Shown here piece by piece: positions 1 through 8,460 of a stretch of 64,000 nucleotides of DNA. The notes beneath the pieces are model-generated. The model worked only from the letters and a program-made list of their open reading frames with translations. It made no database searches and was not told the DNA's origin. The translations under genes and the position numbers were made by a program. Source of the stretch: CAZXEU01 sp965207385. GTDB taxonomy: Bacteria > Bacteroidota > Rhodothermia > Rhodothermales > Bin80. The stretch's first letter is position 1, and the number at the start of each line of letters is the position of its first letter. Location of the stretch: the NCBI GenBank assembly GCA_965207385.1, contig CBDBLZ010000016.1, positions 1-64,000 on the forward strand, given 5' to 3'.

Positions 1-458
1 CGCCCGCCGCCTTCCTCGCTGAAAGTTACCTCGATCTTGTCGTACGGCTCACCCCGGATGGTGCCCTGTCCCAGATAGGATGCCTGCACGGCCGCATCCT
101 GCAGATTAAAGGGCAGCAGCGCGAAGTAGGGCACCGAATTGAGCGGGGTCATGAGGTCCGAGAGCTCCTCCTCCGACAGCGCTGCGACCTCGCCGTCCAC
201 GAGGCGCGTGACCCCGTCGTTGGATAGTATTTCCACGATGCGGCTTCCATCTTCCTGGTAGGACCTCTGGTAGGAATATTCGCCGCCCCGTCGCTCGACG
301 ACGAAGCTGTACTGCCGAAAATCAAACGTTACCCTTGCGTGCTGGAGCTGATCGCCGCCGTGGATCTCAATCGCCCTATCGATGATGTCCTGGGCAGATG
401 GAGCGGGTCGGCAAGCTGCGATCAGCAGGAGTCCGCACAGCGGAAGTCGAAGGGACAT
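1..458 (-). CDS. Partial lipoprotein, DUF6503-like
   Basis: This gene runs off the left edge of the window, so only about 152 N-terminal residues are present. It starts at an ATG (complement of 456-458). The N-terminus reads MSLRLPLCGLLLIAACRP, a lipoprotein signal peptide with a lipobox ending in Cys. The next segment, with IDRAIEIHGGDQL followed by alternating beta-strand residues, resembles the DUF6503 family of Bacteroidota envelope proteins, which have a LolA-like beta fold and no settled function. It is transcribed divergently from the HU-like gene. The family call rests on recalled sequence pattern and is moderate; the lipoprotein signal is clear. Confidence 0.6.
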   Translation of the reverse strand, partial: MSLRLPLCGLLLIAACRPAPSAQDIIDRAIEIHGGDQLQHARVTFDFRQYSFVVERRGGEYSYQRSYQEDGSRIVEILSNDGVTRLVDGEVAALSEEELSDLMTPLNSVPYFALLPFNLQDAAVQASYLGQGTIRGEPYDKIEVTFSEEGGG

Positions 459-580
459 GGAGCAGGGCTGGCAGTGCGCCCCCAAGAACGCACGGCGGAT
501 CCACCTGTTGCCTCTTGAGCGAACCCTAAAGGGGGTAAACTGTATAGGATAGACTAAGTGAATTAAGCCAACAACATCCA

Positions 581-874
581 GTGAAAAAGTCAGAAGCTAT
601 TGATATCGTAGCCAGCAAGACGGGAATCAGCAGGCTGGAAACAAGATACGTAGTCGACGGGCTGATGGTTACCATCGCAGAGGCACTTGCCAGGGGAGAT
701 GACGTGTCATTCAGCGGATTCGGAACCTTTCGCGTACGGCATCGGGCAGCGCGCATGGCCCGGAATCCAAGCACAAATGAGCCGGTTAGGGTTGCCGCGC
801 GAAATGTCCCGGTATTCAAGCCGTCGGCGAACCTTCGTGCGCTCGTAAACCGGGGGACCGAAGAGGATTCCTGA
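581..874 (+). CDS. HU/IHF-family DNA-binding protein
   Basis: This is a 97-residue nucleoid protein of the HU/IHF family, which binds and bends DNA as a dimer. The N-terminal half is the helical dimerisation part (KKSEAIDIVASKTG). It is followed by the family signature GFGTFRVR and by the beta-arm with the RNPST motif (RNPxT) whose proline intercalates into DNA. The C-terminal segment RNVPVFKPSANLRALV is also typical. The start is a GTG. The stop codon overlaps the next ATG by one base (TGATG), which suggests translational coupling to the zinc-ribbon/TPR gene. Whether it is an HU or an IHF-like paralogue cannot be settled from sequence alone. Confidence 0.9.
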   Translation: MKKSEAIDIVASKTGISRLETRYVVDGLMVTIAEALARGDDVSFSGFGTFRVRHRAARMARNPSTNEPVRVAARNVPVFKPSANLRALVNRGTEEDS

Positions 875-1860
875 TGAAGCGCTCGTCGTGCGAGGAGTGT
901 GGTGCCCTGTTGGACAGTGGTGCTGAACGTTGCACGTTGTGCGGTTGGCCCGTGTCTCCGGGTATTGCCGGGGTTGAGACTGCGCCGGAATTGAGGCCGG
1001 ATGTTGCAGCGGCGAGGCTGTCACGCGTACCCTGCGGTTACTGCAACTGGAAGAATCCGGCCGTGGCACGCTTTTGTTCGCAGTGCGGAAGCCCGCTGCA
1101 AAGTGAGGATGCCGCTGTGCAGGCCCCGGATTCCCGTAGCGCCGTTCCGCGCCAGGTGGCAATCATGATGGGTGCGGCGCTCAGCCTGGTAATCGCGCTG
1201 TTTCTCGTTACGGCCGTAAGCAAGTCAGGTGAGCCTGCAGCCACGCAGACTTCAATCGGGGCTTCGGAACCTGTAGTTGCGCCGCCAGAGGGCACGCTGG
1301 CCGCGGAAGTAGCCGAACTGGACGAGCGGATCGCACAGGCAGAAGGTACGGAAAGGTTGCTCAGGCAACGGGAGAAGCTGCTGAGAATGCTGGAGGCCGA
1401 CCGCACCGATCTGGCAGCTGTCGAACAGCAGCGCGTGGCAGAGAGCACGGGGGATGTTGGGGACTGGAAGCTGGCGGGCGACCTGTACTACGAAGCCATG
1501 AGGCTTGCCGATTCGGACCCGGTACTGCTGCAGCAAATGGCTGGCCTGGCCGTGGCGGCGTACGAGCACACGCTGGAACTCGACCCGGACAATCTGGATG
1601 TGCGCACAGATATGGCGACGGCCTACCTCAATACAGGCAATCCGATGAAGGGAGTCGATGAGATCAAGCGGGTGCTGGAGCTTGATCCCAGTCACCTGAA
1701 TGCGAATCTGAACTACGGACTCATGCTCTATCATATTAACCGGGTAGACCAGGCTGTGGAGCAATTGGAAAAGGTCATCGAGCTGGCCGAAGAGGATTCG
1801 GAGCATTACCGGCGCGCAAGGGCCGTTCTCGCGGATATTGGCGGCCGGGCGGGCCCTTGA
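874..1860 (+). CDS. Double zinc-ribbon, membrane-anchored TPR protein
   Basis: This 328-residue protein has two cysteine clusters: C6/C9 with C20/C23, and C54/C57 with C68/C71. Each is spaced like a rubredoxin-type zinc ribbon. A single hydrophobic segment at about 95-115 follows, then an Ala/Glu-rich linker with coiled-coil character (about 140-190), and tetratricopeptide repeats from about 195 to 320 (e.g. AYEHTLELDPDNLDVR and IKRVLELDPSHLNAN). The likely topology is cytoplasmic zinc ribbons, one membrane span and an external TPR domain. It overlaps its neighbours on both sides by one base (TGATG), so it is probably co-translated with the HU-like gene and modA. The function is unknown; the TPRs imply a protein-protein scaffold. 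Confidence 0.75.
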   Translation: MKRSSCEECGALLDSGAERCTLCGWPVSPGIAGVETAPELRPDVAAARLSRVPCGYCNWKNPAVARFCSQCGSPLQSEDAAVQAPDSRSAVPRQVAIMMGAALSLVIALFLVTAVSKSGEPAATQTSIGASEPVVAPPEGTLAAEVAELDERIAQAEGTERLLRQREKLLRMLEADRTDLAAVEQQRVAESTGDVGDWKLAGDLYYEAMRLADSDPVLLQQMAGLAVAAYEHTLELDPDNLDVRTDMATAYLNTGNPMKGVDEIKRVLELDPSHLNANLNYGLMLYHINRVDQAVEQLEKVIELAEEDSEHYRRARAVLADIGGRAGP

Positions 1861-2654
1861 TGCGGCGCACTCTTCTCCTCGGGTGCTTGCTGGGGAGCCT
1901 GATGCCGGCGTGCGTGGCCGACGAGAGGCAGGAATTGGTAATGATGGCCGCCGCGTCTCTAACAGATGCCGGCCGAACACTTGCGGACGCCTTCGAGGAA
2001 GCGCACCCTGACTACCGGATTCTGCTCAGCGTCGGGCCTTCATCCATGCTTGCCCGGCAGATTGAGCTGGGTGTTCCAGCGGACGTCTTTCTGTCGGCAA
2101 ACATCACCTGGCTGGAGCATCTGTACCGGCACGGGAAAGTGCTTCTCGTTTCGGACCTGCCTGTAGGCAATACGCTGGTTGTGGCCGGAACCAGTGTCCA
2201 AACGGACCTGGCCGATCTGGCAGATCTTGAGACCGCCGAACGCATTGCCATTGCCGATCCAACCCATGTGCCGGCCGGCATCTACGCGCGTGCAGCGCTC
2301 GAATGCGCCGGACTGTGGCAGGTCCTCCAGGACAGGTTCCTGCCCGCGCTGGACGTGCGTTCCGCGCTTGCGGCCATGACCAGCGGTGCAGCGGATGTAG
2401 CCATTGTCTACGCTTCCGACGTGAAGCTTGCGCCTGAAGTGGGGATTCTGCTGACCTGGCCGGAAGAGTGTGCCCCCCAAATCCGATATGGTGCAGCGCT
2501 GGTATCCGGGGCTGCCGGCAGAATTGGAGCCCGCAGCCTGTTCACGTATGTCACGGATACCCTGCACAGCGATTTGTGGCACGAGTTCGGCTTCACGATT
2601 CGCACCGATGTGGCCAGCGAAGGCGCATCCCCCACCCCTCATCCATCGCCGTGA
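1860..2654 (+). CDS. modA: Molybdate ABC transporter substrate-binding lipoprotein
   Basis: This is a periplasmic binding protein of the ModA family (264 aa), which captures molybdate or tungstate for the ModBC importer. The ATG at 1860 overlaps the preceding stop by one base; a TTG three bases earlier is an alternative. The signal peptide ends in a lipobox (LMPAC). Family motifs are visible: AASLTDA near the N-terminus, PSSMLARQIELGVPADVFLSA, where the Ser residues contact the oxyanion, and VPAGIYARAAL. The 3' end overlaps modB by four bases. It belongs to the same overlapping gene run as the HU-like protein. Confidence 0.92.
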   Translation: MRRTLLLGCLLGSLMPACVADERQELVMMAAASLTDAGRTLADAFEEAHPDYRILLSVGPSSMLARQIELGVPADVFLSANITWLEHLYRHGKVLLVSDLPVGNTLVVAGTSVQTDLADLADLETAERIAIADPTHVPAGIYARAALECAGLWQVLQDRFLPALDVRSALAAMTSGAADVAIVYASDVKLAPEVGILLTWPEECAPQIRYGAALVSGAAGRIGARSLFTYVTDTLHSDLWHEFGFTIRTDVASEGASPTPHPSP

Positions 2655-3358
2655 TCCTCTCCAGCGAAGAGTGGCAGATACTGGCGCTGTCCGTGCGGAT
2701 TGCCCTCGTCGCTGTGGCGGTGAGCCTGCCGTTCGGCATGGGGACGGCGTTCTTCCTCGCACGCCGGCGCAGCGGCCTGGCCTTCGCGGCCGAAAACCTG
2801 GTGCAACTGCCGCTGGTGCTGCCCCCGGTTGTCACGGGGTACGTACTGCTGATTGCGCTGGGGCCGGCTGGACCCGTGGGACGGTGGCTTGAGGAGTTCC
2901 TGGGATTGCGCATCGCATTCTCCGGATTCGGGGCCGCGCTGGCTGCCGGCATTGTAGCATTTCCGCTGATGGTGCAAGCCATGCGCGTAGGGTTCGAGCA
3001 GATAGACCCGGAGTGGGAGGAGGCCGCCTACGTATACGGCGGCAGCCGGTGGCAGGCATTTCGGCACGTCACGCTTCCGCTGGCTGCCCGAGGGGTCGCC
3101 GCCGGCCTCATTCTGGCATTTGCCCGTGCCGTGGGAGAATTTGGAGCTACCATCGTCATAGCCGGCAACCTGCCGGGACGCACGCAGACCATACCCCTTG
3201 CCATCTTTACGAGCATCAATCAGGTAGGAGGAACACCGGCCGTAGTCCGGCTGGTGGCCGTGGCCGTCGTGCTTTCCCTGTCCAGTCTCGTGGCATATGC
3301 CCTTCTTACGCGCCGCCTACACCGCTTTCGGGGATCCGAATCAAAGTCCGTTTCGTAA
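2651..3358 (+). CDS. modB: Molybdate ABC transporter permease
   Basis: This is the inner-membrane permease of the molybdate importer (235 aa, normal for ModB). I chose the GTG at 2651 because it forms a four-base GTGA overlap with the modA stop and leaves the typical short N-terminus before the first membrane segment; the open frame extends upstream only inside modA. About five membrane spans are visible. The permease-ATPase coupling (EAA) loop is EEAAYVYGGSRWQAFRHVTLPLAARG, positions about 145-170, followed by the ModB-typical segment FARAVGEFGATIVIAGN. No modC ATPase follows; a TPM-domain gene does instead, so the ATPase must be encoded elsewhere. Confidence 0.92.
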   Translation: MILSSEEWQILALSVRIALVAVAVSLPFGMGTAFFLARRRSGLAFAAENLVQLPLVLPPVVTGYVLLIALGPAGPVGRWLEEFLGLRIAFSGFGAALAAGIVAFPLMVQAMRVGFEQIDPEWEEAAYVYGGSRWQAFRHVTLPLAARGVAAGLILAFARAVGEFGATIVIAGNLPGRTQTIPLAIFTSINQVGGTPAVVRLVAVAVVLSLSSLVAYALLTRRLHRFRGSESKSVS

Positions 3359-3369
3359 TCTCGACTGCC

Positions 3370-4023
3370 ATGAAGTACCCGTTGTCTGAAACCGACCTGT
3401 CGCAAATCCGGGACGCTGTCGCCGAGGCCGAAAGCCGCACCAGTGGAGAAATCGTGCCGTTTGTGGCGCTGCGCAGCTCGAGTTACGAGATCGCCGTCTG
3501 GCGAGCCGCGGCCGTTCTCGCACTGGCGGCTTGCTCGATCGTCGTGGCGCTCGAATTTGCCTATCAGGGTTGGCGTCTGGCCTGGTTGCAGACGCCCGTC
3601 AACCAGGCTCTGCTGGTGACTGCCGCCGGCCTGTGCGGAGCTGCCTTGGCCGCGTTCGTGCCGGGCGTCAGGCGTCTTTTTGCCGGAAAGGCTCGACTGG
3701 CAGAAGGCGTGCGCCGCAGAGCCCACGAAGCCTTCCTGGACAAGGAAGTATTTGCTACCCGGGAGCGGACGGGAATCCTGCTGTTTGTGTCCCTGTTCGA
3801 GCGGCGCATCGAGGTACTCGGGGATTCGGGCATCAACCGGAAAGTGTCGCGCAGCGACTGGACCGCCATCGTCGACAGGATCAGGGATGGCATCAAGGCG
3901 GGAAAGCTGGCAGAGGGTCTTGTTTCCGGGATTGCAATGTCCGGCTCCTTGCTGCAGCGAAGCGGTGTCGAAATCCGGCCGGACGACACTAATGAGCTTG
4001 CGGACGACGTGAGCTTCGGCTAA
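3370..4023 (+). CDS. TPM-domain membrane protein
   Basis: This 217-residue protein starts at an ATG 11 bases after modB. The N-terminus (ETDLSQIRDAVAEAESRTSGEIVPFV) matches the start of TPM (TLP18.3/Psb32/MOLO-1) domains. Two hydrophobic segments follow at about 45-65 and 75-95. The C-terminal half contains the second part of the TPM fold (GILLFVSLFERRIEVLGDSG, DGIKAGKLAEGL). In this family the membrane segments interrupt the domain. TPM proteins are implicated in membrane-protein quality control or acid phosphatase activity, but the role here is unknown. It probably closes the HU-modAB transcription unit. Confidence 0.75.
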   Translation: MKYPLSETDLSQIRDAVAEAESRTSGEIVPFVALRSSSYEIAVWRAAAVLALAACSIVVALEFAYQGWRLAWLQTPVNQALLVTAAGLCGAALAAFVPGVRRLFAGKARLAEGVRRRAHEAFLDKEVFATRERTGILLFVSLFERRIEVLGDSGINRKVSRSDWTAIVDRIRDGIKAGKLAEGLVSGIAMSGSLLQRSGVEIRPDDTNELADDVSFG

Positions 4024-4261
4024 GGCATTGGCGCCTGCAATTGCGGCATGCGACGCGCTCATGCCCCGGCGCAGGCCCATTAGTGCATGCCACGGAATGC
4101 GCGAAGCATTGTCAGCGGCAGTCGTGATCGCGCTGGCGGCAGCTTTTCGAAAGCGTCCCCCGGCCTGTGGATACTTCGATACTTCGCGTTGCTTTCGGGT
4201 ATTTCACTGTGAGAGCGCTCTGTAGTCGTACGCCGAAAGTAGTGTCCGGGGCCCGCAGTCC

Positions 4262-7200
4262 ATGAGAAGCCTGGCTTGGTGCGCATTGGTATTGGTGCTG
4301 GGAGCGGGGGCCGCCCGCCTCGCACACGCGCAGCAGGCACCGGTGAGCCTAAACGAGTTTGGTCTGGTCAGCGATACCCTGAGCGCGGCTGCGGCGCAGC
4401 CTTACCTTCTGAATCCGTTTGTCCGTCCGGGATCGGTGGCCGTATTCGCGGGTGCGACGGTGCTGGATTCAGCGCACTACCGCGTGGACTACCGCAGCAG
4501 CCGGCTCTGGGTCGACTCGCTATATGTGGACGAACCGCTGGTTGTTCGGTACAGAACATGGGGGTTGGGTCTTCGGCCCGTCTACCGGCGAGAATTCGTG
4601 GTCGCGGATTCGAGTGTTGCAACCCTTGGAGCGGATGAGGCGGGCGGACCGGATCCCGGGGAGACCGAACCCGGCAGCCTGCAGCGCAGCGGGTCAATCA
4701 CGCGGGGCATTCTGGCCGGTAACCGGCGCGATGCCACCATTGAGTCCGGACTTCGCCTGCAGCTGGCAGGCCAGGTAAGCGACGACGTCGGAGTGCGGGC
4801 TGTACTTACCGACGAAAGCACGCCCATACTTCCCGAAGGTACAACGCAGCGGCTGAGCGAAATCGACCGCGTATTCATCGAGATAGACGCCAGGCGAGCG
4901 CGTGCGCAACTTGGCGACATCGACGTCGCATACGACGGCAGCGAGTTTGCGCGGTTTTCCCGAAAAGTCCAGGGAGTGGGCGCGACCGGGCAATCGGGTC
5001 CTGCCACGCTCCGGGTCATGGGTGCCACGGCCCGCGGCATATACTGGTCGCAGGAGATCGAGGTCCTGGATGGCGTACAGGGGCCGTACCGGCTCAGTGG
5101 AGAGCAGGGCGAACGCTTCATTTTCATAGTCCCGGGCTCCGAAGTCGTCTACATCGACGGAGAGCCGCTCGAGCGGGGAGAGACGAAGGATTATGTGATT
5201 GACTATGCGACCGGGGAGGTGACGTTTACGGCTACGCGCCTGGTGCGCGCCGACAACCGCGTCCGCGCAGAATACCAGTACCGCACTACGGAGTTTACCC
5301 GAACGGTCCTGGGTGCCGAAGCGGAAGTAGAATTGGGCCGTCGCACAGAGGGCCCTCCGCGCCTCATGCTGGCGGCTACCGTGCTACGGGAGGCGGACGG
5401 ACGCACATTCGATCAGGAGCTGGGACTCACCGAAGCAGACCGCGGCCTGCTCAGCATAGCGGGAGACTCTGCCGTGTTCAAGAGCGGAGCCTCGCAGGTA
5501 GCCTATGACGCCGAGGCTCCCTACGTGCAGTATGTTCGGCGCGACACCCTGATCGACGGTGCGGCCACCGCCTATTTCGTGCCTGTCATCACAGCGCCGC
5601 AGGGGGCTGTTTACCGCGTCCGTTTTACCCCCGCAGGTCCGGGGCAGGGCTCCTATGTACGGCAGGGTCAGACAGCAAACGGCATAGCCTACTCCTGGCG
5701 TGGCCCGGGAGGCGGCGACTACGAACCGGTCCGCGTGCTGCCCAAACCCAGGGAGCACCGGATGCTGGACATTCGTGGTGCCTTTGCACCGGGAGCGGGG
5801 ATAGAGGTATTTGGCGAATGGGCCCGATCCGCCCTGGATCTGAATCGGTTTTCGGGGCTACACGGCGAAGATGATGCCGGCGCCGCCTATGTGGCAGGCT
5901 TTCGCATGCGGCCGCAGCGGCTGGGACCGGGACCCTGGGGCACGCTCGCGCTGGAGGCTCGTCGGCGGCAGGTGCGACATGGATTTGCGCCCTTCGACCG
6001 CATTCGGCCGATTGAATTTGCACGGCGCTGGAATCTGGATGGCCGGCGCTCATCCAATTTCCTGCGCGGAGACGAGCTGTCGGACGAAGCGCGCCTGGAC
6101 TGGGCCTTCGGATTGGCTTCAAGGGCCAGGGCGGAGATCGGACGCATTGTGCTAGCCGACGGATTCGAAGGCACGCGCAATGAGGTCCAGCTTGAAATCT
6201 CGGAGAGCCGCATCCCGCGCGCCTCCTACCGCCATGAATTTATCCGAAGCCGGGACCCCTTGCTGGCTGAAGACGGGGAGTGGGTGCGTCTCCGAGGCCT
6301 CCTGGAGCAGCCGATCCGGGCACTGGTTCCGGGCTTGGAGATTGAGCGCGAGCGCCGCCACATGCGAGCGGATGGCACGCGCAGCCTAACGGCCGCTTCT
6401 CATGCCTTTACCGAACTGAGGCCGCAGGTTGCCTGGCAGCAGGATGACCTGGCGCTTGGCGCGCTAGTCGAGTTTCGCCGCGAGGATAGAATAAGCGGCG
6501 ATGCGCTGTCCGACGCGGAGCGCGTACTCACTATGGAATCGAACTTCGACGTGCGCCCGGTACGAGCACTCAAGATGGAAGGCCGGGCGGGGTGGCGATC
6601 CAGGGACCTTGCCGAGGGTGGCCAGCAGAATTCCATCGTCCTTCGCTGGACCGGGAACTGGCAGCCGGGACAGAGGCTCCTGAGGCTGAACTGGCATTAC
6701 GAGGCACTGTCCGAGCGGACGCCGGTGCTGCAGGAAATCTACATCCGCACGGGCGCCGAAATCGGCGAGTTCGTGTGGCGGGATGACAATGCGGACGGCG
6801 TCGTGCAGATTGATGAATTCGTCCCGGAAACGACGCAGGACGAAGGGGTGTACGTGCGGACGTTCCTGCCGTCGGACATGCTGCAGAGCGTAACGGGCCT
6901 GCAGTCGCGCTTCAGCGTGGAATTCGCGCCGGGCAGGCGCTGGCGAAGCGCAACAGAGACCTGGAAACGACGCCTGTCCAACGTATCCACGCGCACATCC
7001 CTGCAAATACGGGAAAAGAGCTCGGCTGCCCGGCTTTCGGACGTGTACCTGATGCGGCTGTCCCGATTCAGGAGCCCGGACCATACGCTCCGGGGCCTGC
7101 TCAACTTCCGCCAGGATCTGTTCCTGTTCCGCAATCAGACCGGATACGGCGTCGACGCCTCGCTTCGAACACTGCGAAGCCTGAATGCGCTTGCCGCCGG

Positions 7201-7732
7201 CATCGAGATGCGGGAAGTGGATGCCTTCGGTGGGCAGGCCTGGGTGAGGCCATCCTCGTCGTGGCAAGTGCGCCTGCGCGCCGAAACCGATCGCAAGAAG
7301 ACGGACAGCGAGACCTTTTCTTCCCGGTCCTACGACATACGCAGCTGGTCGGCCGAGCCGGAGCTGGTGCTAAGCCCCAGCACCCGGTGGCGGTTCGTGC
7401 TTTCTGCGGCGGCCGCGAGAAAGCGGGCAAGAGCGGCCGATGTCTGGTCCTGGCGCTTTCCCCTGTCGGCGGCCTATTCCCGGGCGGGCAAGGCCAGCAT
7501 TACCGCCCGGGTGGAAGGTGCCCGCGTGGCTATCGACGGCGCCGCTCCCGCAGGCATGGCCTACTACGAAATCACGGACGGCCGGGGTCTGGGCACATCC
7601 TTTCTCTGGAACCTGACGGCATGGTACCAGCTTACCGCTACACTGCGGGCAAACCTTGCCTACAACGGCCGAAGTCCGGAAGCGGCCCCCGTCATTCACA
7701 CGATTCGCATGCAGCTTAGCGCCGCCTTCTAG
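4262..7732 (+). CDS. Giant SprA-like outer-membrane beta-barrel protein
   Basis: This is an 1156-residue protein with a signal peptide (residues 1-23, cleavage after LAHAQ). The N-terminal third has beta-sandwich-like segments. A conserved block follows at about 140-260, including GSITRGILAGNRRDATIESG, LTDESTPILPEGTTQRLSEID and VFIEIDARRARAQLGDID. This block recurs in large uncharacterised outer-membrane proteins of the FCB group related in pattern to SprA/Sov. The rest is dominated by alternating polar/hydrophobic strands ending in a C-terminal aromatic residue (LSAAF), as in outer-membrane barrels. An EF-hand-like calcium loop, DDNADGVVQIDEF, lies near residues 840-852. A secretion or surface-assembly role is inference only. 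It appears to be a single-gene unit. Confidence 0.6.
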   Translation: MRSLAWCALVLVLGAGAARLAHAQQAPVSLNEFGLVSDTLSAAAAQPYLLNPFVRPGSVAVFAGATVLDSAHYRVDYRSSRLWVDSLYVDEPLVVRYRTWGLGLRPVYRREFVVADSSVATLGADEAGGPDPGETEPGSLQRSGSITRGILAGNRRDATIESGLRLQLAGQVSDDVGVRAVLTDESTPILPEGTTQRLSEIDRVFIEIDARRARAQLGDIDVAYDGSEFARFSRKVQGVGATGQSGPATLRVMGATARGIYWSQEIEVLDGVQGPYRLSGEQGERFIFIVPGSEVVYIDGEPLERGETKDYVIDYATGEVTFTATRLVRADNRVRAEYQYRTTEFTRTVLGAEAEVELGRRTEGPPRLMLAATVLREADGRTFDQELGLTEADRGLLSIAGDSAVFKSGASQVAYDAEAPYVQYVRRDTLIDGAATAYFVPVITAPQGAVYRVRFTPAGPGQGSYVRQGQTANGIAYSWRGPGGGDYEPVRVLPKPREHRMLDIRGAFAPGAGIEVFGEWARSALDLNRFSGLHGEDDAGAAYVAGFRMRPQRLGPGPWGTLALEARRRQVRHGFAPFDRIRPIEFARRWNLDGRRSSNFLRGDELSDEARLDWAFGLASRARAEIGRIVLADGFEGTRNEVQLEISESRIPRASYRHEFIRSRDPLLAEDGEWVRLRGLLEQPIRALVPGLEIERERRHMRADGTRSLTAASHAFTELRPQVAWQQDDLALGALVEFRREDRISGDALSDAERVLTMESNFDVRPVRALKMEGRAGWRSRDLAEGGQQNSIVLRWTGNWQPGQRLLRLNWHYEALSERTPVLQEIYIRTGAEIGEFVWRDDNADGVVQIDEFVPETTQDEGVYVRTFLPSDMLQSVTGLQSRFSVEFAPGRRWRSATETWKRRLSNVSTRTSLQIREKSSAARLSDVYLMRLSRFRSPDHTLRGLLNFRQDLFLFRNQTGYGVDASLRTLRSLNALAAGIEMREVDAFGGQAWVRPSSSWQVRLRAETDRKKTDSETFSSRSYDIRSWSAEPELVLSPSTRWRFVLSAAAARKRARAADVWSWRFPLSAAYSRAGKASITARVEGARVAIDGAAPAGMAYYEITDGRGLGTSFLWNLTAWYQLTATLRANLAYNGRSPEAAPVIHTIRMQLSAAF

Positions 7733-7803
7733 CGGTTGCGGTTCAGAGGATATAGGGACTATCTTCGGATGTTGTCAACTCCGGCGCCAAGATACGTTCA
7801 GGC

Positions 7804-8418
7804 ATGCGCAACCTGATTTTCCTGCTGCTCTCTGCGGCCCTTGTCCTGCCACTGAAGGTGGAGGCACAGGAGCCGGCGCCGCCCACGGAAGACCTGGAGG
7901 CATTGTACTGGCAGCGGCAACAGGAGGCACGCTCCCGGTACGTGCAGGCGGAGGTAGACTTCATGATCGGCATGATTTCTCATCATGCCCAGGCACTGGT
8001 GATGTCTGCCCACGCAGAGCCCAACGGCGCGGGCCGGTCCGTAAGGGTACTGGCCGCCCGGATCATCAATGCGCAGAAGGATGAGATTGCCCTGATGCAG
8101 AGCTGGCTGGACGCCCGCGGAGAGCCGGTTCCGGTGGTGCACGCAGGAGGACACATGCCCGGCGCCGGCCACGCACACATGCCCGGCATGCTGACGCAGG
8201 ATCAACTGGACGAGCTGGAGATGGCCCGCGGAGCCGAATTCGACCGGCTGTTCCTCACGTACATGATCCAGCACCACGAGGGTGCAGTGACCATGGTTAG
8301 GGATCTCTTCAGGCACGACGGCGCGGGCCGCGACGAGGAAGCCTTCAAGCTGGCCTCGGCCATTCACGTAGACCAGATAACCGAAATCGAGCGAATGAAG
8401 CTGATGCTCGGACAGTAG
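7804..8418 (+). CDS. DUF305 family exported protein
   Basis: This 204-residue protein has a cleavable signal peptide (LKVEAQ) and the two hallmark halves of DUF305. They are VDFMIGMISHHAQALVMSA (about 41-59) and MIQHHEGAVTMVRDL (about 157-171), a ferritin-like helical fold with paired His motifs. Between them is a His/Met-rich linker with HAGGHMPGAGHAHMPGM, which could bind copper or another soft metal. DUF305 proteins are often found near metal-resistance genes, but the biochemical role is not settled. It precedes the LVIVD-type lipoprotein gene by about 40 bases and is probably co-transcribed with it. Confidence 0.85.
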   Translation: MRNLIFLLLSAALVLPLKVEAQEPAPPTEDLEALYWQRQQEARSRYVQAEVDFMIGMISHHAQALVMSAHAEPNGAGRSVRVLAARIINAQKDEIALMQSWLDARGEPVPVVHAGGHMPGAGHAHMPGMLTQDQLDELEMARGAEFDRLFLTYMIQHHEGAVTMVRDLFRHDGAGRDEEAFKLASAIHVDQITEIERMKLMLGQ

Positions 8419-8460
8419 AGCCGGCACTCGCTCGCGCAGTGTAACCAATTGGATCAAGCC

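Noticed and set aside
543..552. TATAGGAT box before the HU-like gene with TTGAGC upstream
   Set aside because: The spacing between the two boxes is about 22 bases, too long for a standard sigma-70 promoter, and the host group often uses a different consensus.
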